From positions 62,001-126,000 of the forward strand of contig NZ_MLYO01000025.1 in the NCBI RefSeq assembly GCF_001866665.1: DNA of 64,000 nucleotides, written 5' to 3'. The first letter of the stretch is position 1. The number at the start of each line of letters is the position of its first letter. Positions 26,253 to 35,362 of the stretch are shown here, one piece after another. The notes under the pieces were generated by a model. That model was given only the letters and a program-made list of their open reading frames with translations, was not told where the DNA came from and did no database searches. Position numbers and translations under genes: made by a program. The DNA comes from Streptomyces monashensis. GTDB lineage: Bacteria > Actinomycetota > Actinomycetes > Streptomycetales > Streptomycetaceae.

Positions 26253-27475
26253 GCGGCGACGGACGACCCGACGGCCTGGCCCGGCGCGGCTTCCTGCGGG
26301 GCGCCGCCCTCGCGGGGGCCGGTCTCGCCACGAGCGGAGCGGCGGCACCGCAGACCACGGCCGCCACGACGGACGCGATCGCCCCCTTCCACGGCGTCCA
26401 CCAGGCCTCGGCGATCGCCGCCCCGCGCCGCACCAGTGTCCTCGCCGCTCTCGACGTGACCGCCGGGACGCGCGCCGAACTCGCCGACGTGCTGCGCACG
26501 TTGACCGACCGGGCCCGCTTCCTCACCACCGGCGGGACCCCGGCGCCCGTCGGCATCACCGGCCCGCCCGCCGACTCGGGCGTCCTCGGTGACCAGCTGC
26601 CCGCCGGTCAGCTGGCCGTCACCGTGGGCGTCGGCGCCTCGCTCTTCGACGACCGGTTCGGACTGGCGGCCCGCAGGCCCCGGCTGCTGACCGCGATGCC
26701 CTCCTTCCCGGACGACGACCTCCGGGCGGACTGGTGCCACGGCGACCTCAGCCTGCACCTGCACGCCGACGAGCCGGACACCACGCTGCACGCGCTGCGG
26801 GACATCGCCCGGCACACCCGGGGCGCGCTCCAGGTGCGCTGGCGGCTGGACGGGTTCAGCAGTCCGCCCCGCCCGTCGGGCACCCCGCGCAACCTGCTGG
26901 GCTTCAAGGACGGCACCGCCAACCCGGACGCCACGAGCGCCCGGGAGATGGACCGGCTGATCTGGGTCGGCAGGGGCGCGGGCGAGCCGGAGTGGGCGGT
27001 CGGCGGCAGTTATCAAGTGGTGCGGCTGATCCGCATGCTGGTGGAGTTCTGGGACCGGGTCTCGCTCGGCGAGCAGGAGCGGATGTTCGGCCGCGCCCGG
27101 GTCTCCGGCGCACCGCTGGACGGCGACCACGAGCACGACACACCGAAGTACGCGGACGACCCCAAGGGGGACGTCATCCCGCTGGACGCGCACATCCGCC
27201 TGGCCAACCCGCGCACACCCGCCACCGCCGACCAGCGCCTGCTGCGCCGTGCCTACAACTACGACCGGGGCATGGACGCCAACGGCAACCTCGACATGGG
27301 CCTGCTGTTCTGCTGCTACCAGCAGGACCTGAAGCGGCAGTTCGAGACCGTGCAACACCGGCTGGCGGGCGAGCCGTTGACGGACTACATCAAGCCGTTC
27401 GGCGGCGGCTACTTCTTCGCGCTGCCCGGCGTTCGGGACACGGCCGACTGGTACGGACGCGCCCTGCTCGGCTGA
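26249..27475 (+). CDS. efeB: EfeB: Tat-exported DyP-type haem peroxidase
   Basis: 408 aa. Twin-arginine signal ARRGFLRGAALAGAG. The DyP fold shows the GFKDGTANP signature with the distal Asp, RGMDANGNLDMGLLF near the C-terminus, and the proximal haem His in the region around DDPKGDVIPLDAHIRLANP. It oxidises ferrous iron or removes iron from haem outside the membrane, working with EfeO. Start GTG 26249 overlaps the efeO stop; GGAGG is 5 nt upstream. The operon is efeO-efeB only. Confidence 0.9.
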   Translation: MSGDGRPDGLARRGFLRGAALAGAGLATSGAAAPQTTAATTDAIAPFHGVHQASAIAAPRRTSVLAALDVTAGTRAELADVLRTLTDRARFLTTGGTPAPVGITGPPADSGVLGDQLPAGQLAVTVGVGASLFDDRFGLAARRPRLLTAMPSFPDDDLRADWCHGDLSLHLHADEPDTTLHALRDIARHTRGALQVRWRLDGFSSPPRPSGTPRNLLGFKDGTANPDATSAREMDRLIWVGRGAGEPEWAVGGSYQVVRLIRMLVEFWDRVSLGEQERMFGRARVSGAPLDGDHEHDTPKYADDPKGDVIPLDAHIRLANPRTPATADQRLLRRAYNYDRGMDANGNLDMGLLFCCYQQDLKRQFETVQHRLAGEPLTDYIKPFGGGYFFALPGVRDTADWYGRALLG

Positions 27476-27528
27476 ACCCGTCCTGCTCCGCCCAGCCGAA
27501 CCTGTCCGGACAACTTGGCGACTCATAT

Positions 27529-27560
27529 GGTCAACACACAGTCAAGTTTTGCCCTAGCAT
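27529..27560 (+). promoter_or_regulatory. Candidate PHO-box-like promoter for the secreted phosphoesterase
   Basis: Two 11-bp direct-repeat units, GGTCAACACAC (27529-27539) and AGTCAAGTTTT (27540-27550), share GTCAA in phase 11 bp apart. TAGCAT at 27555-27560 is a possible -10. Spacing matches Streptomyces PhoP direct-repeat units, but the match to the published unit sequence is loose. Confidence 0.4.
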
Positions 27561-27675
27561 CCATGACTCGGTGTTCACTCACAGGCCATCATGGCTCCGC
27601 CGACGCGCCGCGCGGCAGGCACAGCATCCGTGCTCGTACGACGTACAGACGTTCTGTCCGGAGGGGTTGACCACC

Positions 27676-29502
27676 ATGGCCAGCAGAGGAAGACGAGCCG
27701 CTATGCGGAGCCTGGGAGCGCTCGCGGGGGCCGCCGCGCTCACCGTGCTCGGCAGCAACGCGCCCGGTTGGGCCGCGGCGCCCGAGACGCACGGCGGGCA
27801 TTCCTCGACCGCCACGCCGATCAAGCACGTGGTCGTGCTGTTCGACGAGAACATCTCGTTCGACCACTACTTCGGGACCTACCCGAAGGCCGCCAACACC
27901 GACGGCACGAAGTTCACGCCGTCGAAGAACACCCCCAAGGACATCGACACCCTCGCCCACGCGGGTCTGCTGACGAAGAACCCGAACCAGTACGCACCGA
28001 AGCGGCTCTCGCCGTCGCAGGCGATGACCTGCGACCAGAACCACTCCTACGGGGCCGAGCAGTACGCGTACAACGGCGGCAGGGCCGACCAGTTCGTGCA
28101 GAACACCGAGGTCGACAAGTGCAGCGGCGGCCTGTTCGGCGAGCCGGGCCTGGCGATGGACTACTACGACGGCAACACCGTCACCGGCCTGTGGAACTAC
28201 GCCCAGCACTACGCACTGAGCGACCGTTCCTACAGCTCGAACTACGGCCCGTCCACGCCCGGCGCGCTGAACCTGATCTCGGGCAACACGCACGGCGCGG
28301 TCTCCATCGACCCCAAGACCGGGCAGCAGACCGCGAAGCCGGACGCGTACGCCATCCAGTCGCCCGACGCCAAGGGTGTCGGCACGGTCATCAACGACCC
28401 CGACCCGGCCTGGGACGACTGCTCCGGCAAGGACCACACGAGCAGCAACGCGCTGGCGTCGCTGCAGGGCAGGAACATCGGTGACCTGCTCAACGGCAAG
28501 AAGGTGACCTGGGGCTGGTTCCAGGGCGGCTTCCGTCCGTCGACCGCGTGGAACGGCTCGTCCGGCTCGTACGCGAAGTGCGACACCGCGCACACCAACG
28601 TGGGCGGCGCGTCCGTGGTCGACTACAGCCCGCACCACAACCCGTTCTCGTACTACAAGTCGACGGCCAACCCGCACCACCTCGCGCCGAAGTCCGTCTC
28701 CGAGATCGGCCACAACGGTCAGGCCAACCACAACTACGACCTGACCGACTTCTCCGCCGCGCTCAAGGCGGGCAAGCTGCCGTCCGTCAGCTTCCTGAAG
28801 GCCGGCGCGTACCAGGACGGCCACGCCGGCTACTCGGACCCGACCGACGAGCAGCACTTCCTGGTCAACGAGATCAACGCGATCCAGAGCTCGCCGCAGT
28901 GGAAGTCCACCGCGATCGTGGTCGCCTACGACGACTCCGACGGCTGGTACGACCACGCCTACGTCACCCCGAGGAACGGCTCGACGGACTCCGCGACCGC
29001 CTCCAACGGCAAGGCGACCGACAGCCCCGCCTGCCAGAAGGGCCCGAAGGCGGCGGGTGGTTACGCCGACCGCTGCGGCCCCGGCACCCGGCAGCCGCTG
29101 CTCGTCGTCTCGCCGTACAGCAAGGTGAACAAGGTCGACCACACGCTGACCAACCAGGCGTCCATCACCCGCTTCATCGAGGACAACTGGAGGACCGGCC
29201 GCATCGGTGACCACTCCTTCGACGCGACGGCGGGCTCCCTGTCCTGCATGTTCGACTTCCGGCACCCGAACGACAAGCAGGTGCTGCTGAACTCCGACGG
29301 CTCGGTCAAGCACGTCGGCCCGATCCGGCACATCTCCCCGGTGAGCACCAGCATCACCCCAGGCCCGGCGATGCAGAACACCGCCGCCACGACGGACGCC
29401 TCCGGCTTCCCGACCCTCCCGGTCGGCCTCGGCGTGGGCGCCCTGCTGGCCGCGGGCGCGACCGGCACGTACCTGACGCTGCGCCGCAAGCAGCGCGCCT
29501 GA
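27676..29502 (+). CDS. Secreted, C-terminally anchored phospholipase C/acid phosphatase-type phosphoesterase
   Basis: 608 aa. Signal peptide (GALAGAAALTVLGSNAPGWA). The phosphoesterase domain of the alkaline-phosphatase superfamily starts at HVVVLFDENISFDHYFGTYP, the phosphatidylcholine-phospholipase C/AcpA signature; VVAYDDSDGWYDH and CGPGTRQPLLVVSPYSK are the metal-site and C-terminal motifs. A hydrophobic helix (LPVGLGVGALLAAGATGTYL) followed by RRKQRA anchors the C-terminus to the membrane. GAGGGG lies about 10 nt before ATG 27676. It releases phosphate from phospholipids or other esters at the surface. A strong hairpin terminates it. Confidence 0.9.
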   Translation: MASRGRRAAMRSLGALAGAAALTVLGSNAPGWAAAPETHGGHSSTATPIKHVVVLFDENISFDHYFGTYPKAANTDGTKFTPSKNTPKDIDTLAHAGLLTKNPNQYAPKRLSPSQAMTCDQNHSYGAEQYAYNGGRADQFVQNTEVDKCSGGLFGEPGLAMDYYDGNTVTGLWNYAQHYALSDRSYSSNYGPSTPGALNLISGNTHGAVSIDPKTGQQTAKPDAYAIQSPDAKGVGTVINDPDPAWDDCSGKDHTSSNALASLQGRNIGDLLNGKKVTWGWFQGGFRPSTAWNGSSGSYAKCDTAHTNVGGASVVDYSPHHNPFSYYKSTANPHHLAPKSVSEIGHNGQANHNYDLTDFSAALKAGKLPSVSFLKAGAYQDGHAGYSDPTDEQHFLVNEINAIQSSPQWKSTAIVVAYDDSDGWYDHAYVTPRNGSTDSATASNGKATDSPACQKGPKAAGGYADRCGPGTRQPLLVVSPYSKVNKVDHTLTNQASITRFIEDNWRTGRIGDHSFDATAGSLSCMFDFRHPNDKQVLLNSDGSVKHVGPIRHISPVSTSITPGPAMQNTAATTDASGFPTLPVGLGVGALLAAGATGTYLTLRRKQRA

Positions 29503-29515
29503 TCCACCGCTTGAC

Positions 29516-29548
29516 GACGCGCCCCCGGTCGGTGACCGGGGGCGCGTC
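29516..29548. terminator. Rho-independent-like terminator after phosphoesterase
   Basis: GACGCGCCCCCGGTC (29516-29530), loop GGT, GACCGGGGGCGCGTC (29534-29548): a perfect 15-bp stem with a 3-nt loop, 13 bp after the stop codon. No U-tract, as usual in Streptomyces. Confidence 0.9.
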
Positions 29549-29610
29549 CGCATGCCGGGGGCCGAGCGGAAAAACCGCTGGCTGCGGGGCGTTCGTGCTG
29601 GTGGGATGGT

Positions 29611-30639
29611 GTGGTGGCGATGCGACAACAGCGTGCGGACACCGTCGACCGGGGCGCCTACGCGGACGCGGTGACCCCGTGGGAGCAGGAGTCCTGGCGA
29701 GCCTCGGCGCTGGGCTGGGTGCGGGAGCGGCTCGCCGAGCGCGGGCTGCGGGTGAGCGGTGACCTCGCGGTGCGGCTGCGGCCGTGGTCGGTGCTGGTGC
29801 GGGTGCCCGTCGACGGGCGTGGTGGGCCGGGCGCGGTCTGGTTCAAGGCCAATCCGCCGGCCAGTGCCTTCGAGGGCCCGCTGACGGCCGCGCTGGCCCG
29901 CTGGGTGCCGGAACACGTGCTGGAGCCGCTGGCGGTCGACGCCGGGCGCGCGTGGGTGCTGTTGCCCGACGGGGGCGAGCTGTTCCGGACCGCGCTCTCC
30001 CGGGCTCCGGTCGAACCGCTCGCCTGGGAGCACCTGTTGGGCCAGTACGCGCACCTGCAGCGGGCGCTGGTCCCGTACGCGGGCGACATCGAGCGGCTGG
30101 GCGTGCCCTGCGCCCGGACCGCGGCTCTGCCCGAGGTCTTCGACCGGCTCCTCGCCGGGGCGCCGGCGCTGGAGCCGCAGGCGCGCGCCCGGCTGGAGCG
30201 GCTGCGGCCCCGGCTCGCGCACTGGTGTGCCGAACTCGCGTCACTCGGCGTCGAGGACACCCTCGACCACGCGGACCTGCACGACGGTCAGCTCTTCCGG
30301 CCCGCGCCGGACCGGTTCACGTTCTTCGACTGGGGCGACGCCGCCGTCTCGCACCCGTTCTGCAGCCTGCGGATCCCCGCCGAGAAGGCGATGGCGCGGT
30401 ACGGCCCGGAAGTGCTGCCGCGGCTGCTCGACGCCTATCTGGAGCCGTGGACGGGGTCCGGCCGCACCCCGGCGGCCCTGCGGCGCGCGGCCCGTCTGGG
30501 ATGGCGGCTGAGCGCCCTGAGCCGTGCCGCGTCCTGGGGCCGCGTCTTCCCCGGCCCGTCGGGCCCGCCCCCGGTCGCCGCCCAGGGCGCGGAGTCCTTG
30601 CTGGGGCTCCTCGACGAGCCCCCGATCCCCGGACGTTGA
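29611..30639 (+). CDS. Aminoglycoside phosphotransferase-family protein
   Basis: 342 aa kinase-like fold. The catalytic loop is LDHADLHDGQLF (HxDxxxxN-like, with Gln in the usual Asn place) and the metal Asp is in FFDWGDAAVSHP. The N-lobe is short: WSVLVRVPVDGRGGPGAVWFKAN carries the likely ATP-binding Lys in WFKAN. Similar proteins in Streptomyces are of unknown substrate and need not confer resistance. Start is uncertain: GTG 29611 with GGTGGGA nearby, or ATG 29620. Monocistronic. Confidence 0.8.
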   Translation: MVAMRQQRADTVDRGAYADAVTPWEQESWRASALGWVRERLAERGLRVSGDLAVRLRPWSVLVRVPVDGRGGPGAVWFKANPPASAFEGPLTAALARWVPEHVLEPLAVDAGRAWVLLPDGGELFRTALSRAPVEPLAWEHLLGQYAHLQRALVPYAGDIERLGVPCARTAALPEVFDRLLAGAPALEPQARARLERLRPRLAHWCAELASLGVEDTLDHADLHDGQLFRPAPDRFTFFDWGDAAVSHPFCSLRIPAEKAMARYGPEVLPRLLDAYLEPWTGSGRTPAALRRAARLGWRLSALSRAASWGRVFPGPSGPPPVAAQGAESLLGLLDEPPIPGR

Positions 30640-30742
30640 CCGGCCCAGCCCGCCCACGCGGGACGCCCGTTCCAAGGGCCCGCCGTGAACCGGACCGCGC
30701 CTCCCCTCGCCCACGCCCCGCCCACGGCGGACACTGGACTCC

Positions 30743-31741
30743 ATGACCCGCACTCCCGTGCCCGCGGCTCCCCCGCCCGGCCGCCGGGCCGTGCTCGTCT
30801 CCCTGGCCGGCATCGCGCTCGCGGGCTGCTCCGCGTCCCGCACGGCCCAGCAGTCCGGAACACCGGTGCCGTCCCGGCCCACAGCGTCTGCGTCCCCTTC
30901 ACCTTCCTCTGCCCTGCCGCACACCACGCCCTGGCGGCCGACCTCCGCCGAGGTGCAGCCGGCGGCCAAGCTGCGGGCCGTACAGCTGGTGGAGGCGATC
31001 GGTTCCTGGACCGCCGGACGGGCCGGGGCGGCGGCGGCCGGGGCGCGGGTCGCGGCGCTCGGGCTGCCGACCGGCCTCGTCGGGCAGGCCGGGCCGCTGC
31101 TGTCCACGGCCGACCAGGCGGCGCTGCAGGTCGTGGACGCGCAGTACGGCGGGATCCTCTCCCGGTCCGCCAGTGTGCTGGTGGTCTGCCGGCAGTGGAC
31201 CCGGCACGGCGACACGGTCCGGGCCGGCGGGACGACGGTCGACGTGCGGCTCTCCGCGTCCGGCGGTGCCTGGACGGTCGACGCGCTGCATCCGGCGGAG
31301 CCCGGACCGGCGGCCCGCTCACTGGCCCCGGAGGTCCGCGCGGCGCTGGCCGACGACCGGATCGTGCTGCCGCCCGCCGCGGCGGCCGACCTGCGCAGCG
31401 GTCAGGTGCACACCGGGGTGGCGCGGGCGATGCTCGCGCTGGCGCGGACGTACCGGCTGGAGGTGAGCGTGGTCCGCTCCGGGCATCCACTGGACGTGTT
31501 CGGCACCAGCCGGCCCAGTGACCACCCGCGCGGGCGGGCCTTCGACGTGTGGCGGATCGACGGGCAGGCGGTCGTGGACCCGGCGACCTCGCGCGCCCTG
31601 ATCGAGCGGTTCATGCGGGACGCGGCCGCCGCCGGGTCGTACAACGTGGGCGGCCCGGTGCTGCTGTCGGGCGGCGGCCCCGACCAGTTCTTCAGCGACG
31701 CCACCCACCACGACCACGTGCACGTCGGCTTCCGTACCTGA
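30743..31741 (+). CDS. Exported lipoprotein with M15-like peptidase C-terminus
   Basis: 332 aa. Lipobox ALAGC at about residues 26-30, then a Ser/Pro-rich linker. A middle domain of unknown type (about 70-200) resembles a small NTF2-like fold. The C-terminus resembles M15-type zinc carboxypeptidases: RSGHPLDVFGTSRPSDHPRGRAFDVW and THHDHVHVGF supply the His/Asp/His ligand pattern. It may trim peptidoglycan or wall peptides at the membrane surface. The ribosome site is weak. The end of the gene is followed at 150 bp by another exported protein. Confidence 0.72.
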   Translation: MTRTPVPAAPPPGRRAVLVSLAGIALAGCSASRTAQQSGTPVPSRPTASASPSPSSALPHTTPWRPTSAEVQPAAKLRAVQLVEAIGSWTAGRAGAAAAGARVAALGLPTGLVGQAGPLLSTADQAALQVVDAQYGGILSRSASVLVVCRQWTRHGDTVRAGGTTVDVRLSASGGAWTVDALHPAEPGPAARSLAPEVRAALADDRIVLPPAAAADLRSGQVHTGVARAMLALARTYRLEVSVVRSGHPLDVFGTSRPSDHPRGRAFDVWRIDGQAVVDPATSRALIERFMRDAAAAGSYNVGGPVLLSGGGPDQFFSDATHHDHVHVGFRT

Positions 31742-31890
31742 ACGGGACCTGGCGGGACCCGACCGCGCCCGGCGCCGTCACCCGTACGGACGCGTCCCGG
31801 CCCCGGCGTTCCCGCACCGGCGCCGCCCTGCGGTTGCGCCGGGCGAGTGAGCGCCCCGACGCTGGAGCACGGACACATCCGGGAGGTGGC

Positions 31891-33453
31891 ATGGCTCCGG
31901 AACCCGAGCCCACACCCGCGCGCGACGGCTCCGGACTCGGCCGCCGTCGCTTCCTCACCGTGTGCGCGGGCCTCGGCCTCGGCACGGCCGCCGCGTGCAC
32001 GGCCGCGCCCCCGCACACGCGCTCCGGCGCCTCCCCCGGCGGACGGCTGCGGCCGGAGTCGGAGCGCGACGCGCCGGGTACGGCCGAGTGGCGGCTGGGC
32101 TCGACGGGCCCCGCGGACGCGGTGGCCGGGTACGCGGACCGGGTGAGCGTGACCCCGGGCGAGGCCTTCGCGCTGCATGTGTCGACCACGGCGGCGTCGT
32201 TCCGGGTGTCCGCGTTCCGGGTCGGCTGGTACGGCGGCCGGCAGGCCCGCCGGATCTGGGCGTCGCCACGGATACCCGGCCGCGCCCGGCCGGCCCCGCG
32301 CGTCCTGCCCGCCACCCGCACCGTGCGCGCGGACTGGCCTGCGGCCCTGGCCGTGGACACCACGGGGTGGCCGGAGGGCGCGTACCTGCTGCGGCTGGAG
32401 GCGGACACCGGCCACCAGCGGTACGTGCCGCTGATCGTCCGCTCCACCGAGGGCGCGGGCCGTACGGTCCTGCTGCACGCCCCGGCGACCTGGCAGGCGT
32501 ACAACCGCTGGGGCGGCAGCAGTCTGTACGCCGGTGTGTCCGGGGCGTACGCCACACGGTCCCTCGCGGTGAGCTTCGACCGGCCCTACGACGCCGACGG
32601 CGTGGAGAAGTTCCTGGTGTACGAGCGGGCGCTGGTGGTGCTGGCCGAGCGGCTGGGCGTCCCCCTCGCCTACAGCACGGGCGTCGACGTCCACCGGGAT
32701 CCGGGCGTGCTGCGGGGCGCGCACGCGGTCGTCTGCCTGGGGCACGACGAGTACTGGACGCCCGAGCAGCGGGCCCATGTCACCGCCGCCCGGGACGCGG
32801 GGACCAACATCGCCTTCCTCGGCGCCAACACGTGCTTCCGGCGGATCCGGCTGGCCGCGGGGGACGGGGCGGACGACCGTACGGTGGTCTGCTACAAGTC
32901 CGACTGCCGCGCCGACCCCCTCTACGGCTCACGGCCCGCGCAGGTCACCACCGACTACCGCCTGCCGCCCGCGCCCGACCCCGAGTCCTCGCTGACCGGG
33001 GTGCTCTACGAGGGCTACCCGGTCGACGCGCCCTATGTGGTCCGGGCCGCCGACCACTGGCTGTACGAGGGCACCGGTGTGCGCTCCGGGGACGGCTTCG
33101 CACATCTCGTCGGCGTCGAGTACGACCGGGTGACGCCCGGCGCACCGACGCCCGCGCCGCTGGAGATCACCGCGCACTCCCCGCTGGTGTGCGGCGGGCG
33201 GCCCAGCCACAGCGACTCGGCCTACTACACGACCGCCGCCGGGTCGGGTGTGTTCGCGACCGGGACCATGCGCTGGGTGGAGGGCCTGGTGGCCGGGACC
33301 GGAATGCTCGGCCGCGACCACGGGATGGACGCCCGCACCCGGGCCTTCGTCACCCGCACCACGGAGAACCTCCTGCGGACGTTCGCGCGCGGACCGGCGG
33401 CCCGGCACGCCCCGCCGCCACGCGCCAACGTGCGTGATGTATACGGGGACTGA
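31891..33453 (+). CDS. Tat-exported N,N-dimethylformamidase beta-subunit-like protein
   Basis: 520 aa. A twin-arginine motif GRRRFLTVCAGLGLG, with an ACT segment that could be a lipobox. The body matches the domain shared with the large subunit of N,N-dimethylformamidase: FRVGWYGGRQARRIW, a segment around WQAYNRWGGSSLY, CLGHDEYWTPEQRAHV, and FLGANTCFRRIR. The DMFase active site is an iron bound by Tyr and Glu; candidates lie in HDEYW. GGAGG lies 4 nt before ATG 31891. The substrate of the secreted Streptomyces form is unknown. Confidence 0.78.
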   Translation: MAPEPEPTPARDGSGLGRRRFLTVCAGLGLGTAAACTAAPPHTRSGASPGGRLRPESERDAPGTAEWRLGSTGPADAVAGYADRVSVTPGEAFALHVSTTAASFRVSAFRVGWYGGRQARRIWASPRIPGRARPAPRVLPATRTVRADWPAALAVDTTGWPEGAYLLRLEADTGHQRYVPLIVRSTEGAGRTVLLHAPATWQAYNRWGGSSLYAGVSGAYATRSLAVSFDRPYDADGVEKFLVYERALVVLAERLGVPLAYSTGVDVHRDPGVLRGAHAVVCLGHDEYWTPEQRAHVTAARDAGTNIAFLGANTCFRRIRLAAGDGADDRTVVCYKSDCRADPLYGSRPAQVTTDYRLPPAPDPESSLTGVLYEGYPVDAPYVVRAADHWLYEGTGVRSGDGFAHLVGVEYDRVTPGAPTPAPLEITAHSPLVCGGRPSHSDSAYYTTAAGSGVFATGTMRWVEGLVAGTGMLGRDHGMDARTRAFVTRTTENLLRTFARGPAARHAPPPRANVRDVYGD

Positions 33454-33473
33454 CGTTACATCAGGTGCTGTCC

Positions 33474-33656
33474 TCAGCCTGTCGGGGCGCCCCGTCCTCC
33501 CGACCGCATGTGCTCCCTGCGGGCGTTGTTGTAGGCCCGCAGGTGAAGCTTGGCGACGGCACAGGCCGCACCGTCGGCATGGCACTGACGGCACGTCCGC
33601 ACGTGCTGCTCATAGGTGTGGCGCGCGTTTTCCAGCGCTTCGTGGGAAGACGACAT
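33474..33656 (-). CDS. Small conserved cysteine-rich protein
   Basis: 60 aa. Starts MSSSHEALENARHTYEQHV and contains CRQC followed five residues later by another Cys (CRQCHADGAAC), a potential zinc or Fe-S site, then a basic helical tail (LRAYNNARREHMRSGG). GGAG lies 7 nt before ATG 33656. The frame runs upstream by 38 codons but without a ribosome site. I do not recognise a named family. Convergent with the DMFase-like gene. Confidence 0.65.
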   Translation of the reverse strand: MSSSHEALENARHTYEQHVRTCRQCHADGAACAVAKLHLRAYNNARREHMRSGGRGAPTG

Positions 33657-33785
33657 CGAGATCTCCGGGCAGGGCGCGTCGCGACGGACGCGCCTGGTTG
33701 ACTGACGGGTAACACCCGGAGTCAAGGTGATCATGTTACTGGCGGTACTGGGAAACCCGCCGGTAACCACGCTCGCGGAGCGCCC

Positions 33786-34277
33786 TCAGCCGTCCTCGCG
33801 CACCACCCGCGCGTGGTTCATGAACGCCGTCAGCCCCACCTCGAAGGCCCGGTCGGCGCGCCCCTCGCCCACGGCCGCGAGGGCCTCGGCGAGATGCGGG
33901 GTGGGGGCGTGCTCGGTCAGCTCCCACATGGTCTCGGGCGCGGCGAGGTCGAGGGCGGAGCCCAGCACCAGGTTCTCCAGGGCGATGACCAGCGGCATGA
34001 TCAGCGCGCGGTCGAAGCCGGCCGCGAGCAGCAGGCTCACCGCACGCTCGTACTGCGCGAGAACGCGGGGCGCGCGGACCGGCGAGGTCATGAGCAGCGG
34101 GATGGCCCGGGGGTGCGCGGCGAAGGCGGCGCGGTAGGAGCGAGCCCAGGCTTCCAGGGCCTCGTCCCACGGAGTCAGCTCCAGGGTGCCCGGATCGATC
34201 GCCGAAGCGACGCGCTCGCGCAGCAGTTCCACTATGCCGTCGCGGCCGTCCACGTGGTGGTACACCGAGCCGGTCGG
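33786..34277 (-). pseudogene. TetR regulator, N-terminus (DNA-binding domain) deleted
   Basis: Reverse strand. The reading starts abruptly at the end of the TetR recognition helix (PTGSVYHHVDGRDGIVELL), and the whole preceding helix-turn-helix is absent. The remainder, through WDEALEAWARSYRAAFAAHP to VIALENLVLGSALD, is a normal TetR_C ligand domain ending at a natural stop. At about 34277 the sequence switches to an amidohydrolase reading on the other strand. A GTG at 34265 could start a 159-aa ligand-domain-only product, but it could not bind DNA. Confidence 0.85.
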
Positions 34278-34822
34278 ACACCGTCGCCTCCCTCGGGCCG
34301 AGCGGGCACGGCGCCCACCGGATCGAGCACGTCGAGACCGCTCCCGACGAACTCCTGCCCCGCTTCGCCGCGTTGGGGGTGGCGGCCTCGCTCCAGCCGC
34401 CGCACACCGGATACACGCGGGCGGACGGCACCGACGAGTGGTCGCGCAGGCTGGGCGGCGACCGGGCCGGGCGCGCCTGGCGGCTGCGGGACCTGCGTGA
34501 GGCGGGCGCCACGCTCGCCCTCGGCTCGGACTGGCCCATCGCGCACCACGACGTCCGGGCCGTCCTCGCCACCGCCCGCCGGCCGAGGGGTGCCGCGGCC
34601 CACCGGCCCGGCCTCACCCCGTTGCAGGCGTTGGAGGGCTGCACCAGCCACGCGGCAGCGGCGGCCGGGGAGCCGGACGCCGCCGGCCGGATCGCACCGG
34701 GCTGCCGGGCCGACCTCACCGCGTTGGCCGTGGACCCCGTCCGGGCCCCCGCCGACGAGCTGGCCGGCTCCCCGGTCGCACTGACGGTGACCGGCGGCCA
34801 CGTGGTGCACCGAGGCGGGTGA
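34277..34822 (+). pseudogene. Amidohydrolase (YtcJ-like), N-terminal two thirds deleted
   Basis: The forward frame begins at the junction with DTVASLGPSGHGAHRIEHVE, the internal metal-site region of amidohydrolase_3/YtcJ enzymes, and continues through ATLALGSDWPIAHHD to the C-terminal beta-sandwich (RIAPGCRADLTALAVD). About 180 residues remain of the usual 500 or more. There is no start codon with a ribosome site. Together with the TetR relic it shows that one deletion removed the divergent promoter region and both N-termini. Confidence 0.85.
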
Positions 34823-34958
34823 GGGAGGGGCCGGCCTCACCGACCCGGCCGGCATCGACGCACCGGCGCGTGCCCGACTAAGATCGGAAGTGGCATCGCG
34901 TGCCGGTCACCGACCGGGTGAGGCATGGAGGTGCCAGGACATGCCCTGGAGGCATTCC

Positions 34959-35351
34959 TTGTCCGTCGAGTTGAACCACACCATCGTCCACGCCCGGGAC
35001 AACCGGGAGTCCGCCGAGTTCTTCGCCGAGCTGCTCGGCCTGGAGATCGCGGGAGAGTGGGGCCCGTTCGTCGCGGTGGCCCTGAGCAACGGCGTCACGC
35101 TGGACTTCGCCAGCGTCCCCGAGGGGCAGATCGCCACGCAGCACTACGCCTTCCTGGTCTCCGAGGAGGAGTTCGAGGCCGCGTACCAGAAGATCCGGGA
35201 CCGCGGCATCGAGCACTACGCCGACCCGCACCGGCAGAAGCCGAACGCGATCAACCACAACGACGGCGGCCGCGGCATCTACTTCATGGATCCCGCCGGT
35301 CACGCCATGGAGCTGATCACGGTCCCCTACGGCGGCCGGCCGAAGGCGTAG
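34959..35351 (+). CDS. VOC-family (glyoxalase/dioxygenase-like) protein
   Basis: 130 aa single vicinal-oxygen-chelate domain. Metal ligands are suggested by LNHTIVHARDN (His) and GRGIYFMDPAGHAMELIT (Glu), with QHYAFLVSEEEF in between. TTG at 34959 is chosen: GGAGG at 34948-34952 is 6 nt upstream, and the family starts SVELNHTIV. The in-frame ATG 34941 has a poor site. Substrate unknown. It is convergent with the NmrA-like gene, 11 bp apart. Confidence 0.85.
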   Translation: MSVELNHTIVHARDNRESAEFFAELLGLEIAGEWGPFVAVALSNGVTLDFASVPEGQIATQHYAFLVSEEEFEAAYQKIRDRGIEHYADPHRQKPNAINHNDGGRGIYFMDPAGHAMELITVPYGGRPKA

Positions 35352-35362
35352 CCGGGCCACCG

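Noticed and set aside
30743..31741. Calling the lipoprotein a D-alanyl-D-alanine carboxypeptidase outright
   Set aside because: The C-terminal His/Asp/His pattern resembles M15 enzymes, but the full ligand set and substrate cannot be confirmed by eye.
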